Positions 1 to 9,283 of a stretch of 37,872 bases of DNA are shown here, one piece after another. The stretch is taken from the NCBI GenBank assembly GCA_001777055.1, contig MFCX01000007.1, positions 1-37,872 on the forward strand, given 5' to 3'. The notes beneath the pieces were generated by a model. It did not search any database, was not told the DNA's origin, and saw nothing but the letters and a program-made list of their open reading frames with translations. Source of the stretch: Candidatus Daviesbacteria bacterium RIFCSPHIGHO2_02_FULL_39_12 (lineage in GTDB: Bacteria > Patescibacteriota > Microgenomatia > Daviesbacterales > UBA10151). Within the stretch, counting starts at the first letter, position 1. Each line of letters begins with the position of its first letter. A program made the translations under genes and the position numbers.

Positions 1-138
1 CGGAAAAATCATTAAATCCTCAAAATCTACCAATATTTTACAAGTTATTTAGAATTAGTGGGGTAATGTCAGATTTTTTGATACTTGCATTCGTCATAAA
101 AAGTGTGTTATAGTATACACCATTCTGTCCAAATTGCT

Positions 139-1488
139 ATGGGATTAGGATTTAACAAACACTTAACAAAAATTTTAATTGTTATATTTGCGGCAGTATC
201 AATACTTGCCGTTCCTTTTAATAAAGACTCGGTTTTTGGTTATGGACATACTCTGGGTATATCGGCTGTCAGTTTAGCCTCCACTACCACTCAGGACACC
301 CCGATTGATTTAAGCAGCTCTGTCAGCACAGTCGCAGATGGCAATATCGGCACCCAACCGGTAACAAGCTATGACGGAGGTAGTTTAACTAACGTTGATT
401 TAACTAATTTAGGAAATATCGGCGGTCAAATCCCAACTGTAGGTAAAGCAGTAACTTTAGTTTCCTCCACTCCCGGCATTCCAATCACTATTGCCAGTAA
501 CCGTGTTTCTAATGCCAGTGTGGTCATTCCCAACAATACCACCATTTTGGCGCCTGCTGCCTGGGATGGGACTATCACTCCGCCTGCAGCCGGCTCTAGT
601 ACCGGTACTGCTCCAAGCGGTTTTTCAGTAGGCGGCTCTATAGTGGAGGTAGGTTCATCTACAGCCATATTATTGTTTGACCAACCAATAGATGTTGTCT
701 TAACCGGTGTAACAGGACCGGTAGGATATAAAGCTGCAGGGTCAAACGCCTGGGTTCAGATTACCAGCGCCTGCGGCGGAACTTATGCAAGCCCTTCCCC
801 GCCAGTTTTTCCCGGTGAATGTTATAGCTCCAATGGAACGGATACTAAAATCCATACTTATCATTTGACTACTTTTGCTTCTTTGGTGGCGGCAGCTGCC
901 TCCGACAGTAGCAGTTCCGGCAGTAGCGGTGGTAGCAGCGGAGGCGGAACCAGTGCGCCAAGTTGTAATGATTCTGCCGCAGGAGGAGCACCGGCTTTAC
1001 TTTCGGCAACAGCTGCCGGTCCTAATAAAGTCACTTTAACTTGGTCTAAAGCTAAGGATCCGGTTACCCACTATGTTATATCATACGGATTAACCCCTGG
1101 TAAGCCTCTTTACGGCAATCCTAATGTGGGAGGAAAAGATACCACTTCTTATACAGTGGGTAGCTTGTCCGGAGGGACTACTTATTACTTTAGAGTAAGA
1201 GCCGGTAATGGCTGTAACGGCGGGCCTTATTCTAATGAAATAGCAGTCAGGCCGGCCGGTGCATTTGTTTCTACCCCGGCTGCCGGATTTTTACCGGGAG
1301 TATTAGGTACTACAAAGACTGTCCAGGAACCCGCCGGTGAAAAACCGTCACAAAGTGATCAACCTTCTCAAAAATCTGACTTAGTTTCTCAGCAACCTAA
1401 AAGTATGGCATCCACTCAGTACGGTGGACTGCTGGGTAGTTTTTTCCGCTTTATCTTTGGATTCATTAGTAGTCTTTTCGGCAGATAA
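139..1488 (+). CDS. Secreted/surface protein with fibronectin type III domain and hydrophobic C-terminus
   Basis: ORF 103..1488; the first 12 residues begin at a GTG, so ATG at 139 (MGLGFNKHLTKILIVIFAAVSILA signal-like) is more likely. FN3-like segment 'APALLSATAAGPNKVTLTWSKAKDPVTHYVISYGLTPG...YFRVRAGNGCNGGPYSNEI'; C-term 'GGLLGSFFRFIFGFISSLFGR'. Confidence 0.8.
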   Translation: MGLGFNKHLTKILIVIFAAVSILAVPFNKDSVFGYGHTLGISAVSLASTTTQDTPIDLSSSVSTVADGNIGTQPVTSYDGGSLTNVDLTNLGNIGGQIPTVGKAVTLVSSTPGIPITIASNRVSNASVVIPNNTTILAPAAWDGTITPPAAGSSTGTAPSGFSVGGSIVEVGSSTAILLFDQPIDVVLTGVTGPVGYKAAGSNAWVQITSACGGTYASPSPPVFPGECYSSNGTDTKIHTYHLTTFASLVAAAASDSSSSGSSGGSSGGGTSAPSCNDSAAGGAPALLSATAAGPNKVTLTWSKAKDPVTHYVISYGLTPGKPLYGNPNVGGKDTTSYTVGSLSGGTTYYFRVRAGNGCNGGPYSNEIAVRPAGAFVSTPAAGFLPGVLGTTKTVQEPAGEKPSQSDQPSQKSDLVSQQPKSMASTQYGGLLGSFFRFIFGFISSLFGR

Positions 1489-1501
1489 TAATTTTCCTTG
1501 C

Positions 1502-1819
1502 TTACAAATCTTGAAGGTCCTGGTCAACTTGAGAAAAATCACTGCTGTCTGAGGATTCCACATCTACTGCATTGAGATTCTGACTCAAGGTTTCTGTTGT
1601 TACTTGCGCTTCTGCCGGTCTGACTGGTACTTGAGAAACTTGCTGGTTTATTTGCTGCTTACTTAAAAACCAGTAAATTCCTCCGACTGCCAACATTATT
1701 AATACAATGCCTCCTATAAACCATAAAACCATTTTACTGCTCTCTTTTTCCTGTCCTGCCTGCACTGTTGCTAAAGTAGGTTGCGCAGTAGGTTGAATTG
1801 GTTGATTATTGTTGTCCAC
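1502..1819 (-). CDS. Small single-pass membrane protein, hypothetical
   Basis: 105-aa ORF with one TM segment (MVLWFIGGIVLIMLAVGGIYWFL); overlaps the start of the upstream ORF by 14 nt, operon-like. Confidence 0.65.
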   Translation of the reverse strand: MDNNNQPIQPTAQPTLATVQAGQEKESSKMVLWFIGGIVLIMLAVGGIYWFLSKQQINQQVSQVPVRPAEAQVTTETLSQNLNAVDVESSDSSDFSQVDQDLQDL

Positions 1820-2558
1820 TTGTTGTTGCCTCCTTTGCGCCTTTTTCCGCTTTGGCAGTTCTGATTACCTCTGTAACTTTTTGCTTACTTTCTATAACAA
1901 GCTTTCTTACAGCAAGTAAATCATTATGCAATTTTTTTCTTTGAGTCTGCGCATCCGCTTTAACTTTACTTTCTGAAGTTAGTTCAATCGTGTAATCCTT
2001 TCCTGATTGTTCCGTTACAACATCAGACGTACTTATTATCATTATTCTCGCATCCTCAATTGCAACTCTTGTAGCATCAGGGTCTTTTATACTGGAGTTA
2101 CCTTGGTTGACCAGATTTTCCACTTTGTCCAAAATTGTGGATATAGTATTTAGATGTTTCAGCATCCGGTCTGTTTGATTTGTATTTATCCTGTTTAAAT
2201 TGGTGTTTACTGTCTCGGCAATTTCGGCTTTCTTTTTATCCTTGAATGTTTGCAATTTTTCTTTTAAAGCAGCATGCCTTGAAGCTATTTTTTCTTTCCT
2301 GTCCTCTATTTTTTGTTTTATATTGGCTTCTTTTGAAGCAATCCTGATCTGGACTTTTTCTTTGCGGGTTTCAACTTTAGCCTGAACTGCTTCTTTTCGG
2401 GCTTCAATTTTTTGCTGGATTAGAATTTTTTTGTCGCTTGTTGCTGAAATGGTTGAGTCCTGGGCAAATAGCGGTTTAATTAATAAAAAAGCAAGCAGGG
2501 TATAGAAAATTATGACGGCAAGGTTTGTCAGCTTAGATATTTTAAGAGCAGTTGTCAC
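1806..2558 (-). CDS. Secreted coiled-coil protein, hypothetical
   Basis: 250-aa ORF, N-terminal hydrophobic signal, long K/E/A-rich helical region. Confidence 0.7.
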   Translation of the reverse strand: MTTALKISKLTNLAVIIFYTLLAFLLIKPLFAQDSTISATSDKKILIQQKIEARKEAVQAKVETRKEKVQIRIASKEANIKQKIEDRKEKIASRHAALKEKLQTFKDKKKAEIAETVNTNLNRINTNQTDRMLKHLNTISTILDKVENLVNQGNSSIKDPDATRVAIEDARIMIISTSDVVTEQSGKDYTIELTSESKVKADAQTQRKKLHNDLLAVRKLVIESKQKVTEVIRTAKAEKGAKEATTSGQQ

Positions 2559-2631
2559 TTGTAAACAATATCAAATAGAGGCGCTGGATGTCAAGTGCTA
2601 ATTTTGGTAAAATAGTCTTTGGTTTGACTTT

Positions 2632-2705
2632 GCGCCCATAGCTCAGCGGATTAGAGCGAGCGCGTTCTAAGCGTTAGGTCGGGGGTTCGAATCCCTCTGG
2701 GCGTA
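2632..2705 (+). tRNA. tRNA-Arg (anticodon TCT)
   Basis: Manual cloverleaf: acceptor GCGCCCA/TGGGCGT, D-stem GCTC/GAGC, anticodon stem AGCGC/GCGTT with loop GTTCTAA, T-arm GGGGG-TTCGAAT-CCCTC. Confidence 0.92.
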
Positions 2706-2713
2706 CAAACAAA
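2703..2713 (+). repeat. Direct repeat copy 1 (GTACAAACAAA) at tRNA-Arg 3' end
   Basis: Identical 11-mer at 7469..7479, bracketing the IR-flanked gene. Confidence 0.6.
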
Positions 2714-2765
2714 TTCGAACCATTTTTCAATCGCAATCGCATTAGTCGACGCATTGGGTCGCGAC
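2705..2765 (+). repeat. Left arm of 61-bp inverted repeat flanking the giant ORF
   Basis: ACAAACAAATTCGAACCATTTTTCAATCGCAATCGCATTAGTCGACGCATTGGGTCGCGAC; matches the reverse complement of 7402..7462 at 56/61 positions, including a 31-nt exact run. Confidence 0.95.
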
Positions 2766-2781
2766 TGAGGACAAAGTAGTT

Positions 2782-5700
2782 ATGGAAGATATCGCTCTAG
2801 CAGAAAGACCCATTATTATAGGTCAACGAGATATTACACGCTTTTCTGAATCTCCCAAAGGAGATGAAGAGCTTGAAAAAGGTATTTGGCTATCATTAAA
2901 TGCATACTTAGGTCGTCATGAATACTATAGACCGGAAAGCAAAGTCACCCAGTATGTGCAAGGAAGATTGGATTTTTTAGTAGATGGTAAAAAAGCTGAG
3001 GTTATAATTGTTCATGATGCAATGCCAGAGGCATTTTCTACGCCTGGTTATGTTGTATTAAGCGATGGTCTTCTTAGCCTTCTTTCACATCAAGAAGAGC
3101 TTGATGCGCTTTTAGGGCACGAATGGACTCACTTAGCAAAAAAGCACATTGAGAGTGGGAATGCAGGTGACCCAATCAGAGATGTAGGGCGTAAAAGGCT
3201 TCATGAAACAGAGGCGGATGTACGCGCTGCTGAGTTGTTAGAAGACAAGGGAATTAATCCTTATGGATTCTCATCATTGTTTAAAAAGTTAGAGCAGGTT
3301 CCACACAAACCGTTATTTAAAAGTGAGAAGATTGTTATCCCTCATGATGACTATGAACATGGTTCTCTACTTGATAGACGTTTAAACTTTGAGCAATTAG
3401 CTAGATTTATAGATTCAAGGCATCTATCACATCAACTTTCTCCACTTCAGCTTGAAGTTGAGGATTTCGAAGGTTATCAAAAAGATACAGATTTATGGAA
3501 TCGCTTTAAAGAATTAAGTTTCTTGGAAAAAAGGCATTTTCTCGAACGCCAATTCCATGCCTTGAGTACGCCAGAATCTGATTCACGAGCAGAGGAGGAA
3601 AGGAAACAACAGTTTCAACAATTAGTAACTTGGCAAAAAGATCTTTTTAGAGATCGTGATTCTACACTCTCGGAAGCAGGTTTGGATTCATTGGTATTTC
3701 TTACCGTCAATACGTCCTATGTTAAAAAACCCATTATATGGTCACTAGAAACAATGGATACTGTAACAAACTTACAAGGTGAACAGGTAGAACTTTCAGA
3801 GTGGGTTTCAGGATATGGAGACGTAGAAGCAATACGTTCGCTTCTATCCCCTGCTAAAAATCCTATTCTTTATGAATCTGGAATTGTACTCAGCGGCTAT
3901 GATGTTGAGACGATAGGTACATCTTTACTTACAAACTATGTTTTGCAAAAAGATAATTTAGATTTGAGGGCATACAGACAATTAGTCGAACAACTACCTT
4001 ATCACGATAAATATTATTATGCTCCTATTGTTGAATATGCATTTGATAAAAATATTTTCAGCACGGATTTAGCTGTATCATTTGCAGATATGCTTAGTGG
4101 TTCAAAAGTAGCTGCTTTTGACGTTTCTGAAATGATGTCAGACAAAATAAAAAAACGTCTTTTTGAACGTGGTCACCAACCACCCTCACCATTTAGTGAA
4201 GAGGAGGAAAATGCATTTACTGCTTTAATGAACCAAACCACTGAAGGTGGATTTCGTAATGAAGTTAATGGTCATTTGATCAGTGCTAGAATCTCAGCTC
4301 TAGAAAGACTTAGTGGTGATCCAATTGCTTTTTTTAAATATGTCTCTGGCTTTATGCATGATTATAACCTTAAGGAAAATCAAAATTATATGATCCTTCA
4401 GGATGCTATGTTTCAGAGAATGACACCTGCTGATGCGCTTAAAGTTCTTACAAAATGGGCAGAAGCAAACTCCTATGACGTCGAGGAATCGCACTTCGGA
4501 AAAACATTTGGAGAAGGATACTCGGGCATAAAGAGCTTTAAGCGTGATGATGAGCCATCAAGAATAATAAACGCTAAGGATTTTCTCGATAGACTATTAG
4601 TAATGGCTATATGTATGGAAAAAGAACTCTTTTTAATCAATACTGAGTCAAATCTAGATCGCCTTGCGGATTCACGACTCACTTCGGCAAGAGTAGAGAC
4701 GATTTTAGATGGTATCAGGGAAGCTCCTCAAAGAGCTAGGGAGCTTGGTTTTATCGTGAATTGGGATGTTCTCCCTAGAGATCTTAGCAGATTTTCAAAG
4801 CTTATCAAGGGGATTAGATCAAAGTCTCTTAAGAAGGCAGCTACCACAAGAGCCTCTCTCGTGCCTCTTATAGAACATTTACCAGTTTTTGGTATAGAAG
4901 GAACACTTGCAGATCAGCAAATGTGGCAAAAAGTATCAAATCAATTATTAAGAAGTAAGGATGTTACAAACATTAATACACTTCTTGAGTTTCTAGCTGT
5001 TTCATTATTAGCAAATAACACACAAATACTTTTACAAGTTCCTCCTGAAATTGCAAAAAGAATAGCGCAGTCTATGACATTTGATGAGGCTGTTGAATTC
5101 GTTGGTCAAAGATTTCCTAACTTATCGCCTCATATTTTTGCAAGAGCGTTAGATTATCTCATAGAAGATCGTGCTAGAACCCTTGCTGATTTTTCTAAAC
5201 TTGAGCAATTAATGCATGATAATGTCCGAAGATATTTTGTTGACGAAGAAGCAATTGGCGAAGCAGCTCTTGCTGATACTTTTCTTATAGAACCAGGCAA
5301 AGGATTTGAAGAGGATCCCAGACAATTTCATGGTGTAATTGAACAGAGACATGGTGTTGAACCAGTAAGACTACTGGAAGCTCTTCTTAAATCTAGGACA
5401 TCTGATGAGGCACTTAAGAAATATATATTTGATCAATGGTGGCAGTGCTATCGTTTTTCTCCAAATGAAGACATACATAACTTCTTTGCATTAGAAGCTT
5501 ATCCGGAAATGAAACGTCAGGGTGAAGGAAGATTAGTATGGTGGGTTAAACATGGACCTGAAAGTGAAGACATTAGATATAAACCATTTACTGAGACTGT
5601 CCGTTCAGTTTATTTGGCTGACTCTGGTATGAAATATGCTATTTTGCGTAAAATTCTCACTGGCCATATGGGAGTACTATCTTATCCTGAAGGAAAAAGA

Positions 5701-7275
5701 AGACTGCAAGATACATTCTTTTCTGATTGGCTTCGTTTTGAAAATGATTCAAGAGAAGAGCAAGTTACAAGGGGCTTAGTATCCTCTTTGCTAGAGGTTG
5801 GAACACAAGAAGAACTTTATGATCATTTAAACGGGGTCCTTATGGATTTAATCCTTCAATACCCTCAGACAAAGTATAAAGATTCAAAAATTTACTGGGC
5901 AAAGGCTAAAGAAAAAGCTGAAGATTTTAAGAAAACAGGACTTTTACCTACATATGATGATCATGACGTTGAGGTTTTGGCCCAACGACTTTATGTATTA
6001 ATGCAGGGAGGAATAAAGGAAGGTCCAGCAACTGAGGTTTCTACTGAAGAGCTAAGGTTACTATCTCTTTTTGGAGAGCAGCGCCAGGATGAGGTGAGGC
6101 ATACTTTTACTCCTTGGGAATTGGCATTACTTGTAGGCAAACAATTTGGAGTAGGGGTTAGAATGTTACAATTCGCAGGCCAGTATTTCCCAATACCAGA
6201 GGAGCTTACTCAAGAGTATTCTCAAGTATATGATCAAGTTAGGGGGCAATCTAGACTTCAGGCATATAGAATACTCATGAGAGAAGCTGCACAACATCCT
6301 GAAGTTGCTGAATTAGTAGATGATATAGAAGAGATACGACCTAGAGTTGGTGGGGGATCGTTAATGACTGTTTATGAAGTGCAGCTAAAAAATGGTCGGC
6401 GTGAAGTAGTCGCAGTTAAAAATCCAAACGTGGAATATAACTTAACTAAAACAATTGATTTATTACGTCGGTCTATTAAACGTGCTCAGGAAATAAATCC
6501 AAATGAAAGAAATTATGCGTTACTTGATACTTTATTAGGAGATGTAGATGCTTGGATGCGTGATGAGGTTTCAGACCCACGCTTTGAAGAAAAAGATACT
6601 TTGTTCAGAGCTCAAAATGACGGATGGAATGCAGATGGGACAAATAAATATAGTCTTTTTGTTCCTCAATCTGTGCCCACTGGAACTAGATATCTAAGAA
6701 GAGAGGAGTTTGTGGAAGGTAGAAACCTAACTGCGCTCACTATCACTGATGAAGAATCAAATATTAGTGAAGGTAGAATTAACAGAGAGGATTACCAACA
6801 AGCGATTGTGTTACTTACAAAAAGTTATCTACGCCAAATTGCAGAAACGGGTTTAGTTCATGCTGATATTCACCCTGGTAATTTCCGTATAACTGCAGAT
6901 AACCAAAGGCTCGCAGTATTCGATAGATATAATATGCTAGAACTGGACGAAAATGATAGAGAGTTCGTTCAAAATTTAGTTGGAGCTGCTTTTATTGGAG
7001 GGAAAGAAGGAGTTAGAAATATCTTTCTGGAGTATCTTATGCAGCTAGATGAGAATCAGAAAATTGCTGATAGGAGGGATGAGTTAAACGAAGCACTCAA
7101 AGGAATCGGTGGGGAAAGTCTGGAAGGTGAAATTATTGATAGTATTGTCACTCTTAAACAGCAAGGAGTTAAAATTCCCTTGAAATTAACCCTAATTGGG
7201 AAAAATTTACAGGCTCTACAAACATTGACAAAACAAGCAGGTTTTGGAAGTATTATCGAAGCTTATCTTTCATAG
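2782..7275 (+). CDS. Giant fusion protein: N-terminal M48-like zinc metallopeptidase, long helical middle region, C-terminal ABC1/UbiB-like kinase domain
   Basis: 1497-aa ORF; HExxH in 'LDALLGHEWTHLAKKH' plus downstream 'ETEADVRAAELL'; C-term 'VGGGSLMTVYEVQLKNGRREVVAVKNPN...LVHADIHPGNFRITADNQRLAVFDRYNM' resembling the ABC1/UbiB HADxHPGN catalytic loop. Plausible SD (GAGG) about 11 nt upstream. Confidence 0.85.
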   Translation: MEDIALAERPIIIGQRDITRFSESPKGDEELEKGIWLSLNAYLGRHEYYRPESKVTQYVQGRLDFLVDGKKAEVIIVHDAMPEAFSTPGYVVLSDGLLSLLSHQEELDALLGHEWTHLAKKHIESGNAGDPIRDVGRKRLHETEADVRAAELLEDKGINPYGFSSLFKKLEQVPHKPLFKSEKIVIPHDDYEHGSLLDRRLNFEQLARFIDSRHLSHQLSPLQLEVEDFEGYQKDTDLWNRFKELSFLEKRHFLERQFHALSTPESDSRAEEERKQQFQQLVTWQKDLFRDRDSTLSEAGLDSLVFLTVNTSYVKKPIIWSLETMDTVTNLQGEQVELSEWVSGYGDVEAIRSLLSPAKNPILYESGIVLSGYDVETIGTSLLTNYVLQKDNLDLRAYRQLVEQLPYHDKYYYAPIVEYAFDKNIFSTDLAVSFADMLSGSKVAAFDVSEMMSDKIKKRLFERGHQPPSPFSEEEENAFTALMNQTTEGGFRNEVNGHLISARISALERLSGDPIAFFKYVSGFMHDYNLKENQNYMILQDAMFQRMTPADALKVLTKWAEANSYDVEESHFGKTFGEGYSGIKSFKRDDEPSRIINAKDFLDRLLVMAICMEKELFLINTESNLDRLADSRLTSARVETILDGIREAPQRARELGFIVNWDVLPRDLSRFSKLIKGIRSKSLKKAATTRASLVPLIEHLPVFGIEGTLADQQMWQKVSNQLLRSKDVTNINTLLEFLAVSLLANNTQILLQVPPEIAKRIAQSMTFDEAVEFVGQRFPNLSPHIFARALDYLIEDRARTLADFSKLEQLMHDNVRRYFVDEEAIGEAALADTFLIEPGKGFEEDPRQFHGVIEQRHGVEPVRLLEALLKSRTSDEALKKYIFDQWWQCYRFSPNEDIHNFFALEAYPEMKRQGEGRLVWWVKHGPESEDIRYKPFTETVRSVYLADSGMKYAILRKILTGHMGVLSYPEGKRRLQDTFFSDWLRFENDSREEQVTRGLVSSLLEVGTQEELYDHLNGVLMDLILQYPQTKYKDSKIYWAKAKEKAEDFKKTGLLPTYDDHDVEVLAQRLYVLMQGGIKEGPATEVSTEELRLLSLFGEQRQDEVRHTFTPWELALLVGKQFGVGVRMLQFAGQYFPIPEELTQEYSQVYDQVRGQSRLQAYRILMREAAQHPEVAELVDDIEEIRPRVGGGSLMTVYEVQLKNGRREVVAVKNPNVEYNLTKTIDLLRRSIKRAQEINPNERNYALLDTLLGDVDAWMRDEVSDPRFEEKDTLFRAQNDGWNADGTNKYSLFVPQSVPTGTRYLRREEFVEGRNLTALTITDEESNISEGRINREDYQQAIVLLTKSYLRQIAETGLVHADIHPGNFRITADNQRLAVFDRYNMLELDENDREFVQNLVGAAFIGGKEGVRNIFLEYLMQLDENQKIADRRDELNEALKGIGGESLEGEIIDSIVTLKQQGVKIPLKLTLIGKNLQALQTLTKQAGFGSIIEAYLS

Positions 7276-7401
7276 TTAAAAATGGGTAAGATTTAATTCC
7301 GTAGGTTAACCCGAAATGTCAGATGAGTTAAACTGTGATAGCTAGGACTTCTTGAGTTTGTGGCCAGAAGAGTTCCCTAGAACTTTGGGGAAGCGGCTTC
7401 C

Positions 7402-7462
7402 GCCGCGACCCAATGCGTCGACTAATGCGATTGCAATTGGAAAATGGTTCGGATTTGTCTGT
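7402..7462 (-). repeat. Right arm of 61-bp inverted repeat
   Basis: GCCGCGACCCAATGCGTCGACTAATGCGATTGCAATTGGAAAATGGTTCGGATTTGTCTGT; see left arm. Confidence 0.95.
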
Positions 7463-7468
7463 ATCGTA

Positions 7469-7479
7469 GTACAAACAAA
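7469..7479 (+). repeat. Direct repeat copy 2 (GTACAAACAAA)
   Basis: Exact match to 2703..2713, lying just outside the right IR arm. Confidence 0.6.
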
Positions 7480-7489
7480 AAGTCCCGTT

Positions 7490-8446
7490 TCATGCATGAT
7501 CTTTTTGAAGATAATCAATAAGCTTTTTTAAGCCTTCCTCCAATTGAACTTTTGGTTCCCAGCCTAATTTTTCTTTTGCCTTTGTTATATCAGAGCACCT
7601 TTGTTTGGGGTCATCCTCCGGCAAATCTTGTACAAATTCTACTTCCGAGCTTGCATTGACCAATCCTTTTACTTTCTCAGCCAGTTCCAAAACCGTAAAT
7701 TCATCAGGATTGCCTAAATTATATACCTCCCCTGTTTTCCCTTTATCCATTGCCGCTACCAGTCCATTCACCATATCATCTATATAGCAAAAAGAACGTG
7801 TTTGCGTACCGTCTCCAAAAATAGGAAATGGCTTATTTACCAATGCTGCTTGAACAAATTCAATTACTACTCTGCCATCCTGGGCCATTCTTGGCCCGTA
7901 TGTATTAAAAATCCTCACAATTGCTCCCTCTAATCCTTTTGATCTGATAAAAGCAGAGACTATAGTTTCTCCAAATCTTTTGGATTCGTCATATACTGCT
8001 CTTGGACCAATTGTTGAAACATTTCCTCTATAACTTTCTTTTTGCGGATGTTCCAGCGGATCTCCGTATATTTCCGAGGTTGAAGCGAATAAAAGCCTGG
8101 CATTATTTTTTAGTGCCATCTCACAAAGTTTCCAGGTGCCCTCTGTATTAACCAGCATTGTTTCAAAAGGATGGGCAATATAGCTTTGGGGGTTATCTTT
8201 ATTCGGTGAGGCGGGTGAGGCCAGATGATAAATTTGATCAATTGGCGGACCTTGGGTTATGGTAAATGCATTCACCACGTCGTGATCTATGAAGTGAAAA
8301 TTAGGATTATCCTCTAAATGCTTAATATTTTCCCGAGAACCTGTTATGAAATTATCAACACAATAAACCTCATTTCCTTGCTCCAATAACTTATCACAAA
8401 GGTGTAATCCTAAAAATCCGGCCCCGCCGGTAACTATAATCCGCAT
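7490..8446 (-). CDS. NAD-dependent epimerase/dehydratase (extended SDR, UDP-glucuronate decarboxylase-like)
   Basis: 'MRIIVTGGAGFLGLHLCDKLLEQGNEVYCVDNF', 'STSEIYGDPLEHPQKE', 'YDESKRFGE' (YxxxK), 'GDGTQTRSFCYIDDMV'. Confidence 0.92.
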   Translation of the reverse strand: MRIIVTGGAGFLGLHLCDKLLEQGNEVYCVDNFITGSRENIKHLEDNPNFHFIDHDVVNAFTITQGPPIDQIYHLASPASPNKDNPQSYIAHPFETMLVNTEGTWKLCEMALKNNARLLFASTSEIYGDPLEHPQKESYRGNVSTIGPRAVYDESKRFGETIVSAFIRSKGLEGAIVRIFNTYGPRMAQDGRVVIEFVQAALVNKPFPIFGDGTQTRSFCYIDDMVNGLVAAMDKGKTGEVYNLGNPDEFTVLELAEKVKGLVNASSEVEFVQDLPEDDPKQRCSDITKAKEKLGWEPKVQLEEGLKKLIDYLQKDHA

Positions 8447-8572
8447 TATCACAACATATCATCTTCTAATTCTATAAACAAGCAACAGGAACTTTTTCAG
8501 CCTCATAGTATTTTATCAGGACCTGTAATATAATCTCCTCGCCATAATTAACTTATGTTACATAATTACCAT

Positions 8573-8665
8573 TGTCATTCCCATGAAAGCTTGTCCTCGA
8601 CTCCGATCGAGGATGGGAATCTATACAAATAAAAAACATGGATTCTCGCCTACGCGGGAATGACA
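8573..8665. repeat. Intergenic palindromic repeat (TGTCATTCCC...GGGAATGACA)
   Basis: Terminal complementary arms TGTCATTCCC/GGGAATGACA with internal hairpins; same family as 18547..18634. Confidence 0.8.
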
Positions 8666-8689
8666 CTGCGTAAGATGAGTAATTGATTT

Positions 8690-9238
8690 ATGATTGCGCA
8701 GGAAACTGAATTAAGGCATCAGATAGTAGATATTATTGACAGGCACGTTTCAGGGCAACCTCTGGAGAATGGGCAACAAGTGAGACACTATAATATTCCA
8801 TTTGAACAGGTTAAACAATGGAGCTGCCGTTTTGGAGAAGATCAAATGCAAGGTGTGCAAGTATTGAATCCATGTGAACTGATTTTAGCCAGAAGGAAAA
8901 CTCCCCTGCAGGTCATACAGATTAAATATGACTTGATTACCGGAAAGCCTAAGCTTACCCATGATAGACTGCCGCATAAAGTAAAGACAAACTGGCCTCC
9001 TTCCCTGAGAATCCTGGTAAGTATGTTCATAAGAAGAGAACCCGGTACACAATGGCGCCTAGAAATCAAACACCCTCAGGACATTAAATGGCAAACATGG
9101 CTCTTGTTGCCGTTTGAAGGTGAGGATTTTGTAGAAACCAGTTATTCAAATGTAGGAGATTTGCTATATCGCCGTCCTGAAGCTGCACAATCGGCAGATT
9201 ATTCAGGAGTATTTGCACTCCTAGCCTATAACACTTGA
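8690..9238 (+). CDS. Hypothetical protein
   Basis: 182-aa ORF, no recognised domain. Confidence 0.6.
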   Translation: MIAQETELRHQIVDIIDRHVSGQPLENGQQVRHYNIPFEQVKQWSCRFGEDQMQGVQVLNPCELILARRKTPLQVIQIKYDLITGKPKLTHDRLPHKVKTNWPPSLRILVSMFIRREPGTQWRLEIKHPQDIKWQTWLLLPFEGEDFVETSYSNVGDLLYRRPEAAQSADYSGVFALLAYNT

Positions 9239-9283
9239 CAAAGGGGTAAACATATGCTAATATATGCCACTATGAAGTTTAGA

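Noticed and set aside
426-668. Antisense ORFs from the track (426..668 -, 4300..4494 -, 4473..4682 -, 7605..7787 +, 15676..16116 +, 16682..16885 -, 34022..34330 +, 36105..36392 -, etc.)
   Set aside because: Fully overlap strongly supported genes on the other strand and have no recognisable domain; treated as spurious.
2641-2781. CRISPR-like or other multi-copy repeat reading of the IR arms
   Set aside because: Only two copies in inverted orientation, with no regularly spaced repeats; no cas genes in the window.
7276-7401. GC-rich hairpin GCGGC-TTCC-GCCGC and TTCCC...GGGAA before the right IR as terminator
   Set aside because: No T-tract follows and stems are short; could be part of the element end but is not supported as a terminator.
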